Origin: Planctomycetota bacterium
GTDB taxonomy: Bacteria > Planctomycetota > Phycisphaerae > Sedimentisphaerales > Anaerohalosphaeraceae
Length of the DNA: 33,654 bases
Direction of reading: 5' to 3'
NCBI GenBank assembly: GCA_030637065.1
Contig: DAOVVQ010000002.1
Coordinates: forward strand, 1-33,654
Shown: one piece after another, positions 17,622-25,161 of the stretch
Layout of the letters: each line of letters begins with the position of its first letter
How positions within the stretch are numbered: the first letter of the stretch is position 1
The notes under the pieces: model-generated
What the model saw: the letters and a program-made list of their open reading frames with translations, nothing else
Databases searched by the model: none
What the model was told of the DNA's origin: nothing
Translations under genes and position numbers: made by a program

Positions 17622-17651
17622 TTGACAAACCAAGGGCAAAGCGGTTAAAAT
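17622..17651 (+). promoter_or_regulatory. Sigma70-type promoter for the coiled-coil lipoprotein
   Basis: A perfect TTGACA at 17622-17627 is followed after 18 bases by TAAAAT at 17646-17651. The predicted start of transcription is near 17658, about 33 bases before the preferred GTG start. Confidence 0.65.
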
Positions 17652-17690
17652 TGCTCGTTTCACTGGAATGGCTTAAAGGGGAATTTGCAG

Positions 17691-19424
17691 GTGTGTCTAT
17701 CTAAATACAAGAGATTGTCGGTTTGTATTGCCGCACTGGCTGTGGCGGTCGTTATTCTTGGTGGGTGTTCTGACGACGATGACCGTCAGTCAGCCAAAAA
17801 CCTTCGCCGCAGCACGAAAGAGGTTCTCGCCGCCAGCGCCTCGGGCCAGGATATTGACCAGGCACGCACAGACCTCAAATCAGCGATAGCCAGGGCCCGG
17901 CGGTCCGCCGGCGGGACAGATGGAGCGTACATGGCAACAGGCCATCTCGCCACCATCCAGGCACAGCAGACACAACAACAGCAAGCAGCTAAGGCGGCTG
18001 AGACAGGTTCGGTCCTCAACGAAATCCACCATCTGATGGGAAAGTCAGGCGTGCTGCAAAGTCAGCGAATCGAGTTCGAGAGCCTGCTGGCCGCTACAAC
18101 TACAGAGATCGCCGAACTCGGAAAACTCATCAGCGGCGATGGAGATAACCCGGGCTTAGGTCACGAACTGGAGGCAACAAACATACAACTCCAGCAATTT
18201 CGGGGAAAACGCGACCGGTTCGGCAAAGACGCCCGGAGAGCCCAAAATTCCGCCGATGAGCTCCAGCGTCAGGCCGACGAACTTCTGCGACAGAGCGAAT
18301 TCGCCACAGCAGACCAGGCCGAATCGCTTCAGCGACAGGGGTTTTCGCTTATGCAGGCCAGGAAACAGTTCTTCATGCAGGCCCAGGAAGCTATGGACCA
18401 GGCCGAATCGCTGGACAACAGGATAGCTATCGTAGAGCCTCTGGTTGATAAGCTCCAGGCGGATGTCAAGGAGGTTCGCGAGCAGATAAAGGCGATCGAG
18501 CAATCGCCGCGCAGCAATGAATTGAAAACCCAGATCGGCGAGATCGATAAGCAACTGGAAAAATGTGACAGCAGGATCGCATGGCTCACCGGGGACCTCG
18601 ATCGCATACAAGGCGATTATGACAAGGCGGTTGACGCGATAACCCAGCTCCTGGCCGAGGCAGCCGACGCCTATGGCAAAGCAAGATCAAGATCGGCCCG
18701 GACTATGGCCAGGATGCGTATAGCCGACTGTTACTGGCAGACGGCGATGGTTCTTTCCTCGGCGGTAAACTCAACCGAGCACGCCGGCCTCAGGCTCGAG
18801 TCAATGGCCAGGGCAACGCAGGATCAGACGAAACAGTCGCTAAGTAAAGTCGCCGAGATGTTCTATTCGAAGGCGGTCGACTACGGAAAAAAGGCGATAG
18901 AACAATTTGACCTTGCGATCGACACTTACGAGCAGACAGACGGTCGCAGCGGCCTGGGAAGAGAAAGCGACAACGATCTGATAAAGAATCATATCCTCGC
19001 GCTGACAGGCAAGATGATGCTTGCCGAACGGATCGGTCAGCACGCCGCCGCCGATGACGCTCGCAAAAAATCCGAAAAACTCATCGAAACGGCCACCGAA
19101 GGCGACGAGGCTTTCCTGCAAACCGCTACAGCAAGACTTTTTGCCGGCGATACGCAGTACGTCCCTCTTATGGCGGTCGATAACGCCATCTTTTTCGACT
19201 CGATCAAAGCGGAACTGGGAGGCTGGAAGAGACTGCCGCGCGAAGAGCGCCAGGCGGCTGTCAACATACTCCTTGAAAAGGTAGCCGAGCTTGAGGCCAG
19301 CCCCAGCAACGACGACGATTTCAATCGAATGATCCAGTCGCAAAAGCAAACCATGGAAGAAGCCCTCGCCGGCGGATTCAAAGAAGAAGAAATAATAATA
19401 ATCACCGACCCGAACTTCCTGTAA
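17691..19424 (+). CDS. Coiled-coil lipoprotein of unknown function
   Basis: I do not recognise a family. The 577-residue protein starts with a lipoprotein signal, hydrophobic from about residue 11 and ending in ILGGC (C26), then SDDDD. An acidic residue at +2 or +3 would matter for sorting in enterobacteria, but the rule is untested here. The rest is almost entirely helical. There is a Gln-rich stretch (QAQQTQQQQAAKAAE), then long heptad-like segments (about residues 115-330) such as IQLQQFRGKRDRFGKDARRA. Residues about 340-480 resemble TPR-like helical hairpins. The tail is EEEIIIITDPNFL. GTG at 17691 is preferred over TTG 17685 because AGGGG is better spaced for it. A near-consensus promoter precedes it. 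It could be a periplasmic scaffold or tethering protein, but this is inference only. Confidence 0.8.
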   Translation: MCLSKYKRLSVCIAALAVAVVILGGCSDDDDRQSAKNLRRSTKEVLAASASGQDIDQARTDLKSAIARARRSAGGTDGAYMATGHLATIQAQQTQQQQAAKAAETGSVLNEIHHLMGKSGVLQSQRIEFESLLAATTTEIAELGKLISGDGDNPGLGHELEATNIQLQQFRGKRDRFGKDARRAQNSADELQRQADELLRQSEFATADQAESLQRQGFSLMQARKQFFMQAQEAMDQAESLDNRIAIVEPLVDKLQADVKEVREQIKAIEQSPRSNELKTQIGEIDKQLEKCDSRIAWLTGDLDRIQGDYDKAVDAITQLLAEAADAYGKARSRSARTMARMRIADCYWQTAMVLSSAVNSTEHAGLRLESMARATQDQTKQSLSKVAEMFYSKAVDYGKKAIEQFDLAIDTYEQTDGRSGLGRESDNDLIKNHILALTGKMMLAERIGQHAAADDARKKSEKLIETATEGDEAFLQTATARLFAGDTQYVPLMAVDNAIFFDSIKAELGGWKRLPREERQAAVNILLEKVAELEASPSNDDDFNRMIQSQKQTMEEALAGGFKEEEIIIITDPNFL

Positions 19425-19437
19425 AATTATCCTGTAG

Positions 19438-21006
19438 TCAGTACCATACCGCGTTTTTTAGCCAGTCGTCCGCTACCAGGGCAAAGTCGAATATGTTAAC
19501 GCCTCCGCTTCTGTCCAGATCGCCGGGCAGGCACGTGCCTGTTTGCAGCCAGTCCTGCATCTGCGGCGACAGATCATCGCCATCGACAACTCCGTTATTG
19601 GTCACGTCGGCAAGCAGCCCCCAGCCCGGCGGTGTCCTGCTCGCCTCGCTGGTGCCGCCATAGGCCCCCATGTTAATCCTGACATTGGTAATATCGTCAG
19701 GCTCATCACCCAACGGGCAACCGGGATTGCCCTTATCGATACACGGGCTGGTAACAGGATCACCGATCCAGCTTCCAGCCGGGAGAACCACCCAGAAATC
19801 ATCAGTCGGATCGGAGGGTGTACTGTTAGGGTCCCAATACCCGGTAGCTTCGGTAAGCCATCTGCCAGCCTGGGATTTCAGATGATAATCACCCTCTACC
19901 CACTTACCTTTGGGAGGATAGGTACGCGGCCATTCTTCCCAGTAACCAGGCTCGACGAAGCAAGGATCTGCAGAAGTATTGCCCAACCCCGGCCATCCGC
20001 CCTGGATGCAACTGAAGGTCACTTCCGCATCATAATTGTCCAATTGTTCTTCCGGCCCCCAGTGGAGAGGGCTGCCGTTGGCCCATAGAATGCTGTTATG
20101 TATTGAAAGTGATAACTCATAACCTCCACTGATTCCGCCGCCACCACCGGAACTCCTGTAATTACTGACAATCACACAATTCCGGACAGTCAACCGGCTG
20201 TCATCGAACATCGACCAGGTACTGGCACATATACCGCCGCCTGTCGCGTAAGCCCAGTTTCCTGCAATAATACAGTTAGTAATTGCCAGGTTACTTGACA
20301 GCGAATATATACCTCCGCCGACGCCTCCTTCAAACCACTCCTCCCATTCACAAGGTTCAGCCCGATTATTACTGATTAGACAATTGTCAATTGTCACCTG
20401 GCTGTATTCAAGGTAGATGCCGCCTCCCTGGCCGGGCCAACCGTACGGGCCACAAGAGGATACATTGCCGCTGATAACGCTGTCGATGATTCTGGAATTG
20501 CTGTTACGCAGGTATATACCGCCACCCTTACCCCCATAGTGAACTCTATCACTACTACTATTGTCGGTAATGTTGCAGTTGCGGATTGTCGCGCCGCTGT
20601 CGACAATACATATACCTCCGCCGATATAACCCTCAGGCAAGTTTGTATCTGTAGTCTCCCAGAGCTCTGCACCGGTGATGGTAAAACCGTCGAGGATAGA
20701 GGTGTTGGGGTCTTCATTACTATGAAAATAAAAGCCTCGATGCCCCTCATCCACATCGATAATACAGTTTTCCGGCCCGTGTTCACTGCGTACGGTAATG
20801 GCCTTGCCCTTAAAGTCAATGTCATAGTTGCCGGAGCCCGTATACGTCCCGTCGGCAACAACAACAATATCGTTGGTATCAGCGGCATCAATAGCAGCCT
20901 GGATAGTCGTATAGTCGCCCGAGCCGTCCCAGTTGACATTAATCGTACCTGCAACCGACAGCGCAGAGATTATGTGAAGGACCCAAAGAATTGTCAGCTT
21001 TCGCAT
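19438..21006 (-). CDS. Secreted right-handed beta-helix protein with C-terminal dockerin-like repeats
   Basis: A 522-residue exported protein. Residues 1-20 are a Sec signal ending near LSVAG. The mature part opens with INVNWDGSGDYTTIQAAIDAA, the typical start of pectate-lyase/polymorphic-repeat beta-helices. Repeated coils contain GGGI(C/Y) and IxNCxI turns (GGGICIVDSGATIRNCNI, GGGIYLEYSQVTIDNCLI). Residues about 464-517 hold two dockerin type I-like calcium repeats: DVTNNGVVDGDDL ending in DWL, and DLDRSGGVNIFDF ending in DDWL. AAAGGAGAAGG precedes the ATG. No catalytic residues of a particular polysaccharide lyase are evident, so it may be a surface or adhesion protein rather than an enzyme. 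It ends 13 bases from the convergent lipoprotein gene. Confidence 0.88.
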   Translation of the reverse strand: MRKLTILWVLHIISALSVAGTINVNWDGSGDYTTIQAAIDAADTNDIVVVADGTYTGSGNYDIDFKGKAITVRSEHGPENCIIDVDEGHRGFYFHSNEDPNTSILDGFTITGAELWETTDTNLPEGYIGGGICIVDSGATIRNCNITDNSSSDRVHYGGKGGGIYLRNSNSRIIDSVISGNVSSCGPYGWPGQGGGIYLEYSQVTIDNCLISNNRAEPCEWEEWFEGGVGGGIYSLSSNLAITNCIIAGNWAYATGGGICASTWSMFDDSRLTVRNCVIVSNYRSSGGGGGISGGYELSLSIHNSILWANGSPLHWGPEEQLDNYDAEVTFSCIQGGWPGLGNTSADPCFVEPGYWEEWPRTYPPKGKWVEGDYHLKSQAGRWLTEATGYWDPNSTPSDPTDDFWVVLPAGSWIGDPVTSPCIDKGNPGCPLGDEPDDITNVRINMGAYGGTSEASRTPPGWGLLADVTNNGVVDGDDLSPQMQDWLQTGTCLPGDLDRSGGVNIFDFALVADDWLKNAVWY

Positions 21007-21047
21007 CGTACCTTCTCCTTTCGATAAAGGACGCTCCGAATAACTCC

Positions 21048-21076
21048 AATCTAACCTTAATCTATCCGGTTGTCAA
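21048..21076 (-). promoter_or_regulatory. Sigma70-type promoter for the beta-helix gene
   Basis: Read on the minus strand, a perfect TTGACA (complement of 21071-21076) is followed after 17 bases by TAGATT (complement of 21048-21053). Transcription would start near 21041, about 35 bases before the ATG at 21006. Confidence 0.6.
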
Positions 21077-21254
21077 TAGTTTTTTTGTGAAAAACCGCAA
21101 ACCCTGTCGAAGAGCAGGATTATAATAGTGCCACTCACCCCCGAAAAGAGGCCATGACAGCCGGGTGGAGGGCATTAAGTTCTGGCGTTTTCGCTGTCTG
21201 GCTGCTATCCTGCGGGCATGACAGCGGCAAAACAGTTTTTGACGGAGTTGAAAA

Positions 21255-22220
21255 ATGGCGACTGACCGCGGAGGCGTTTATCACAATCTCTCGGTCCTCA
21301 TGTCAGCGGCTGTGCCGATATTTCAGACCCTCGACAATGTCGCAAAGAACACAGGCGGTAAATTCGGACGCGTTTTCCGCGGGATCGCCGCCTATGTCAG
21401 GCAGGGCGACCGCCTCTCGCAGGCGATGAGCAGGTACCCGAAAGTGTTCCCGGAACTGGATATCGTCCTTGTTAATGCCGGCGAAGAATCCGGCAACTTA
21501 GCCGAGGTGATGGGCTTTCTCTCACGCTGGTATGATTTCGTCAAACGCATCAGGCGGATAATTCTCTCGGGCATGGTGCTGCCGGTCTTTCTCATTCACA
21601 TCACGGCATTCCTGGCCCCGGTCCCGGAACTGGTCCTGAGCACCATAAGCAAACATCAGTACCTCATCCAGGCCGCATGGACCCTGAGTTATCTGTATAT
21701 CCCGGTCTTGGCCATCCTCTGCATATTGCGTTTTACGCCAAGAAAAGGCCCCCTTCGTTTCCTGCTGGATACATTTATCCTGGTCACCCCGGTCCTCGGA
21801 CGCGCTGTCCGCCACCTCGCCCTAAGCCGATTCTGCCGCTCCTTCGTAATGCTCTACAAGGCCGGCATCCCGATCATCCAGTGCGCCGAATCGGCGATCG
21901 ATGTTACCGGCAACCTCGTCGTAGCCCGCCAACTCAAAGGCGGACTGGCCAGCGGACGAACCGGCCACCCGATATCCGAAGGTTTCAGCCGAACACTACC
22001 CAACGATTTCCTCAGCATCTGGCAGGTCGGAGAAGACACAGGAAAACTCGACGAAGCAGTAGAACGACTCGCAGAAGAGTACGCAACAAGCGCAGAGATG
22101 CTATTCGAAGAACTCGCCAGATGGCTCCCAAGACTGATCTACTTCTTAATATGCGGAATGATGGCCATGAAAATAATGGGCGGATACGGAGCAATATACG
22201 ACGCAAACACATTCCACTAA
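21255..22220 (+). CDS. Type II secretion/type IV pilus inner-membrane protein, GspF family
   Basis: A polytopic inner-membrane protein of 321 residues from the GspF/PilC family, the platform protein of type II secretion and type IV pilus machines. Two T2SSF domains are visible. The first runs from LSVLMSAAVPIFQTLDNVA through DIVLVNAGEESGNLAEVM to a membrane segment. The second starts at ALSRFCRSFVMLYKAGIPII, with IWQVGEDTGKLDEAVERLA before the last membrane segment. It is shorter than the usual 400 residues because the N-terminal cytoplasmic extension is missing. GGAG at 21244-21247 lies 7 bases before the ATG. No other secretion or pilus gene is nearby, so this is probably a scattered paralogue. 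The hairpin at 22280-22322 ends the unit. Confidence 0.88.
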   Translation: MATDRGGVYHNLSVLMSAAVPIFQTLDNVAKNTGGKFGRVFRGIAAYVRQGDRLSQAMSRYPKVFPELDIVLVNAGEESGNLAEVMGFLSRWYDFVKRIRRIILSGMVLPVFLIHITAFLAPVPELVLSTISKHQYLIQAAWTLSYLYIPVLAILCILRFTPRKGPLRFLLDTFILVTPVLGRAVRHLALSRFCRSFVMLYKAGIPIIQCAESAIDVTGNLVVARQLKGGLASGRTGHPISEGFSRTLPNDFLSIWQVGEDTGKLDEAVERLAEEYATSAEMLFEELARWLPRLIYFLICGMMAMKIMGGYGAIYDANTFH

Positions 22221-22279
22221 CAAACTCCGCCTCAAAGCACCAAAAACCACGATTCAGCCAAACATACCGGCCTGGGCGC

Positions 22280-22322
22280 AAAATAAACTACCCCGCCGCA
22301 AGCGGACGGGGTAGTTTATTTT
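22280..22322. terminator. Bidirectional intrinsic terminator
   Basis: A perfect 16-bp inverted repeat (22280-22295 with 22307-22322) encloses an inner CCG/CGG stem with a CAAG loop. The stem core is ACCCCG/CGGGGT and ends in TTTATTTT on the plus strand, with the matching T-rich run on the minus strand. It lies 60 bases after the GspF-like stop and insulates it from the following small genes. Confidence 0.88.
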
Positions 22323-22354
22323 CTGAAGGTTGGAAACTTGAAAGGATATGCGGG

Positions 22355-22480
22355 ATGAATCGGATTTTTGTCAATGACAAATACCGACGGCCCTTTCTTG
22401 TAGAAGTCAACAACAAGAAAGTAAGCAGCTATTATATCGAAAAGTTCAAAGAATACATCCAAGACGAAGACCAGCCCTAA
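22355..22480 (+). CDS. Small basic hypothetical protein (41 aa)
   Basis: A 41-residue ORF starting MNRIFVNDKYRRPFLVEV and ending EYIQDEDQP. GAAAGGA lies 8 bases before the ATG. Its stop precedes the HicB-like gene by 31 bases (or 4 bases if that gene starts at TTG 22485), so the two are probably cotranscribed. It lacks the GSHxxY-type signature of HicA toxins and is shorter than the usual 60 residues. It is not a recognised family. It could be a small partner protein or a coupling leader peptide. Confidence 0.45.
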   Translation: MNRIFVNDKYRRPFLVEVNNKKVSSYYIEKFKEYIQDEDQP

Positions 22481-22511
22481 GGCCTTGGCAAAGCCATTTA
22501 AGGATTCGGTC

Positions 22512-22865
22512 TTGAATAAAGCCAGGGGCATTGTAACCGGTTATCATATCGTAATCGAGGAAAACGAAGAACTGGGCTTTGTCGGCAGCTCTGTCGAGAT
22601 CCCAACCGTTTCCGTAATCAGAAACACACCCGCGAAATGCTATACTGCTGCGCAAGAGGCCTTGAAGGTCGCTGTGGCAACAATGATCGAGTGCGGCAAG
22701 ACGCCGCCGCAGGCATTCTCAGCGAAGAAAAGAAATGTCCAGATAAACATCCGGGTCAACGGAGAGGAAAAACTCCTGCTCGCCAGTGCATCCAAGATGC
22801 TTGGTTTCAAGGGCCTCTCTGATTTTGTCCGCACCTCCGCAATAGAACGCGTACTCGCCATGTGA
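22512..22865 (+). CDS. HicB-like antitoxin with C-terminal ribbon-helix-helix segment
   Basis: A 117-residue protein. The N-terminal half (GYHIVIEENEELGFVGSSVE, then a segment containing YTAAQEALKVAVATMIECG) matches the HicB partial RNase H-like fold. The C-terminal part (VQINIRVNGEEKLLLASAS, then LSDFVRTSAIERVLA) looks like a ribbon-helix-helix DNA-binding domain. TTG at 22512 has TTAAGGA 7 bases upstream and gives a start close to the domain. TTG at 22485 would add nine residues with a poorer site. HicB proteins normally neutralise HicA, an mRNA-cleaving toxin, and repress their own operon. No HicA-like ORF is adjacent; only the 41-residue ORF lies upstream. It could be an orphan antitoxin or a plain regulator. 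Confidence 0.7.
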   Translation: MNKARGIVTGYHIVIEENEELGFVGSSVEIPTVSVIRNTPAKCYTAAQEALKVAVATMIECGKTPPQAFSAKKRNVQINIRVNGEEKLLLASASKMLGFKGLSDFVRTSAIERVLAM

Positions 22866-23186
22866 TAAACACCCCCAACAACAAAACACAGCACCACCCT
22901 TCACAAAGCAAAACCGACCAGTCCGTATCGAAGCCCCCAATTCAACCAAGAGGCTGCAGAAAGCCACTAAATTTCATCAAAAATCCGTGGAATCCGTGGA
23001 ATCCGTGGTTTATTAGCGTTTTGGATGCGATATTTCGCACCAATGCACTGCGAAGCCCCCGATATTGCTGGTTTTGCCGCATTTTATTGGCTTTTTCTCA
23101 TTTAGCCGATATTACAGCAGGTTTATGGTGGTGCGGGCGGCGAGGCACTGCAAATTGGCTTAGGTTTTCAACAGACAGGTTGTGAT
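22866..23186. other. Non-coding stretch before rnpA
   Basis: About 320 bases without a convincing gene. It holds a triple 9-bp repeat at 22982-23008. A weak promoter-like pair (TTGGCT at 23087-23092, TATTAC at 23110-23115, 17-base spacing) could serve rnpA. No L34 gene (rpmH), often next to rnpA, is present on either strand. Confidence 0.5.
22982..23008. repeat. Three tandem copies of AATCCGTGG
   Basis: The 9-mer AATCCGTGG occurs at 22982-22990, 22991-22999 and 23000-23008 without gaps. It lies in non-coding sequence and resembles short repeats common between genes of this kind of genome. Confidence 0.85.
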
Positions 23187-23633
23187 TTGGTACGATTTTG
23201 GTTAAGAAAAAGCCAGCGGCTGACGGATAACGAGCAGTTTAAGGCGGTTTTGTCGCGTAGATGCTCTGTTGGCAACGATTTAATGCGGCTTTATGTCGCT
23301 GAGAACGCCCTCGATTATCCGCGGCTGGGGGTGTCTGTGAGTAAAAAATGCGGTAATGCAGTCCTGCGAAACCGGATCAAACGCCTCTGCCGGGAGGTTT
23401 TTCGGCTTGAGCAGCACAATATTCCGACAAGTTATGACTATTTATTAATCTTTAAGCCGAAATGGACGAAAAAACAAGGGCAGACCCCTCCGGCCGTCAA
23501 AGAGCAGTACAGCCGGATAACATTCGAGCAGATAGCGGGTTGGTTGCCGGATTTTGTGGTCCGCGGGGTCCGCAAATATGAGCAGGGCAGCTCCAGGCAG
23601 CCCAAAAATAACGAAAGGGCCGGTGGTTCGTGA
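23187..23633 (+). CDS. rnpA: Ribonuclease P protein component
   Basis: The protein subunit of RNase P, which helps the RNA subunit remove 5' leaders from precursor tRNAs. Of 148 residues, the core shows RLTDNEQFKAVLSRR near the start, then PRLGVSVSKKCGNAVLRNRIKR, which includes the RNR motif that contacts the RNA, then LCREVF. The tail after KPKWTKKQ is longer and more polar than usual. The start codon is probably TTG at 23187 (weak ACAGGT upstream). Its TGA overlaps the GTG of the following regulator gene by 4 bases, implying translational coupling. It stands apart from rpmH, dnaA or yidC, unlike the common bacterial order. Confidence 0.92.
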   Translation: MVRFWLRKSQRLTDNEQFKAVLSRRCSVGNDLMRLYVAENALDYPRLGVSVSKKCGNAVLRNRIKRLCREVFRLEQHNIPTSYDYLLIFKPKWTKKQGQTPPAVKEQYSRITFEQIAGWLPDFVVRGVRKYEQGSSRQPKNNERAGGS

Positions 23634-23890
23634 GTAACAAGGAAGGACTCGTGCCAATCGGCTCAGCGGCAAAAGACGCTGGCATTTCCCGCCAGAGTTT
23701 GCAATACTATTTGATGTTAGGCTTGATCGAGCCTACACAGGTAACACCGACGGGGAGGCGTCTGTTCGATGACAAGGCCATAGACAGGATCAGGTTAATA
23801 AAGAAACTAAATGAGAGCGGATATCCGCTTCGGGCCATCAGGGATTTGTTCCTGAACAAACGCCAAGAGACGAAAGGGTCGGGATCATGA
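23630..23890 (+). CDS. Small MerR-family helix-turn-helix regulator
   Basis: An 86-residue cytoplasmic DNA-binding protein. It is essentially one MerR-type winged helix: IGSAAKDAGISRQSLQYY is the helix-turn-helix, then LGLIEPTQVTPTGRRLFDD and IDRIRLIKKLNESGYPLRAI. There is no C-terminal effector or dimerisation domain. It starts with GTG overlapping the rnpA stop and ends with a TGA overlapping the ATG of the next gene, so the three are a compact operon. It may regulate envelope lipid transport or its own operon. The target is unknown. Confidence 0.88.
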   Translation: MSNKEGLVPIGSAAKDAGISRQSLQYYLMLGLIEPTQVTPTGRRLFDDKAIDRIRLIKKLNESGYPLRAIRDLFLNKRQETKGSGS

Positions 23891-24771
23891 CCGATTATAA
23901 CACTCGCCAGAGGCGACGCAACATAGCTGTCGGCGGATTTGTGATAGTTGCATTCTGTGCATTTCTGTGGATGATTTTCATCTTCGGCGAACTGCCCATT
24001 GCCGTTACCAAATTTCGCGCTTTTACCATTCTCGTCAATTTTCCCAGCGCTCCGGGTATCCAGAAGAGCACGCCCGTCCAGTATTGCGGCTACCAGATCG
24101 GAAGAGTAATGCTCGTCTCGCCGCCACAACTGGTCCGCGATGAGTTCGGCAGAAAGTATCATCAGGTCAAGGTCACCCTGGCGATAGAACGGCAATACAA
24201 CGACATACCGTCGAATATCGACGTAATGCTGATGAAGCGGGGTCTTGGCAGCAGCTATATCGAGTTCCAGTTCGAGCAGGACATGGAGGTCGACGGTTTC
24301 CTGGTCGACGGGATGGTCTTGCAGGGCGAGACCGGCGTCGGCAGCGAGTTTTTTCCGAAGGAAGTTCAAAACAAGATCGAGGATCTGGTCGATGCCGTCG
24401 CCCAGCTTGCAGACAATGTTAATAGCATCGTCGGTGACGCCGAGAACAAGGCGAATATCAAGCAGATGCTGGCCAACATGACGATCGCCACGGAGCAGGC
24501 GACCGAGACGCTCAAATCCATCAAGAGACTTTCCGATTCAGCCGGCGTGACGGTCGAAGGGGCCGCCGAAAACTTAAACGGTGTCCTGGCAGAATTCAAA
24601 AGGACCCTCGTCAAGATCAACGAAGGCGATGGGACCGCCGCGAGCCTGCTCAATGACGGCAGACTCTACGAAAACCTGCTCGACAGCAGCCAGGAACTGC
24701 AAATGGCCCTGGACCAACTAAAGAAACTGGCCGCCGAAGCCCGCGAAAAGGGGATAAAGATAAAGTGGTAA
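23887..24771 (+). CDS. MlaD/MCE domain phospholipid-transport protein
   Basis: A 294-residue protein of the MlaD family, which forms periplasmic rings that carry lipids between membranes with an Mla/Mce-type ABC transporter. One N-terminal membrane anchor (IAVGGFVIVAFCAFLWMIFIFG) is followed by the MCE domain (FTILVNFPSAPGIQKSTPV, GYQIGRVMLVSPP, RGLGSSYIEF). A long helical region (about 150-250) follows, then EGDGTAASLLNDGRLYENLL, typical of MCE C-termini, and a basic tail. The start ATG overlaps the MerR stop by 4 bases. The matching permease (MlaE) and ATPase (MlaF) genes are not in this window. Confidence 0.9.
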   Translation: MTDYNTRQRRRNIAVGGFVIVAFCAFLWMIFIFGELPIAVTKFRAFTILVNFPSAPGIQKSTPVQYCGYQIGRVMLVSPPQLVRDEFGRKYHQVKVTLAIERQYNDIPSNIDVMLMKRGLGSSYIEFQFEQDMEVDGFLVDGMVLQGETGVGSEFFPKEVQNKIEDLVDAVAQLADNVNSIVGDAENKANIKQMLANMTIATEQATETLKSIKRLSDSAGVTVEGAAENLNGVLAEFKRTLVKINEGDGTAASLLNDGRLYENLLDSSQELQMALDQLKKLAAEAREKGIKIKW

Positions 24772-24781
24772 TTTAGCACCC

Positions 24782-24907
24782 GATCCGCCCCAGCCTTTCG
24801 ATCCGACATAGCCCCTCGGTCCGACATGGCCCAGCGATCCTGCTCAGTCCCTCGATCCTGCCCAGCCGCATGATCTGCCCCAGCCCCGCGCCTATTCGCA
24901 GCCCCGC
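24782..24907. repeat. Degenerate 18-bp tandem repeat array (about 7 units)
   Basis: Units start at 24782, 24800, 24818, 24836, 24854, 24872 and 24890, with consensus close to GATCC(G/T)(C/A)C(C/A)(C/T)AGCCCCTC. The first six are clear and the seventh is degraded. The period is exactly 18 bases. It fills the space between the MlaD gene and the tRNA promoter. The array also opens a frame on the minus strand of repeating six-residue units, which is not regarded as a gene. Confidence 0.85.
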
Positions 24908-24941
24908 CCACAAAAATAACATTACAGCACCCACATACCTG

Positions 24942-24970
24942 TTGACAACACGCCGAAAAGCTGATATATA
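24942..24970 (+). promoter_or_regulatory. Sigma70-type promoter for tRNA-Lys
   Basis: TTGACA at 24942-24947 and TATATA at 24965-24970 are separated by 17 bases. Transcription would begin near 24977, leaving a 5' leader of about 87 bases to be removed by RNase P. Confidence 0.65.
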
Positions 24971-25063
24971 GCTGCAATTCAGGGCGGATTCGCAACGTCG
25001 TCAGCAAAACTGCCGGATCGATCAAGCACGTAATTGACGTAAAGCCTTGGTTATAAAGAAGTT

Positions 25064-25136
25064 GGGAGTGTAGCTCAGTTGGTAGAGCAACGGCTTTTTA
25101 AGCCGTAGGTCCTGGGTTCGAGCCCCGGCACTCTCA
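25064..25136 (+). tRNA. tRNA-Lys (anticodon TTT)
   Basis: A full cloverleaf can be drawn. The acceptor stem is GGGAGTG with CACTCTC (one G-T pair) and discriminator A. The D-arm is AGCTCAGTTGGTAGAGC. The anticodon arm is ACGGC/GCCGT with the loop TTTTTAA, giving anticodon TTT. The T-arm has the GTTCGAGC pattern. CCA is not encoded. Confidence 0.97.
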
Positions 25137-25161
25137 TTCACAGAACAAAGGATCCGTCCCA

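Noticed and set aside
21154..21429. A frame with a lipoprotein-like start (LLSCG) upstream of the GspF-like gene
   Set aside because: It overlaps the GspF-like frame in another phase, lacks a ribosome-binding site, and the GspF frame has clear family motifs.
21677..22354. Long frame leading into the 41-residue ORF
   Set aside because: It runs antiphase through the GspF-like gene and the terminator. It is open only because that gene's 3' end is poor in T. Only the part from 22355 has its own start signal.
22862..23185. A 107-codon frame containing NPWNPW
   Set aside because: The motif comes from the AATCCGTGG tandem repeat. The frame shows no other protein-like features.
24666..25025. Minus-strand frame with repeated six-residue units
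   Set aside because: It is produced by the 18-bp DNA repeat and runs into the MlaD gene on the opposite strand.
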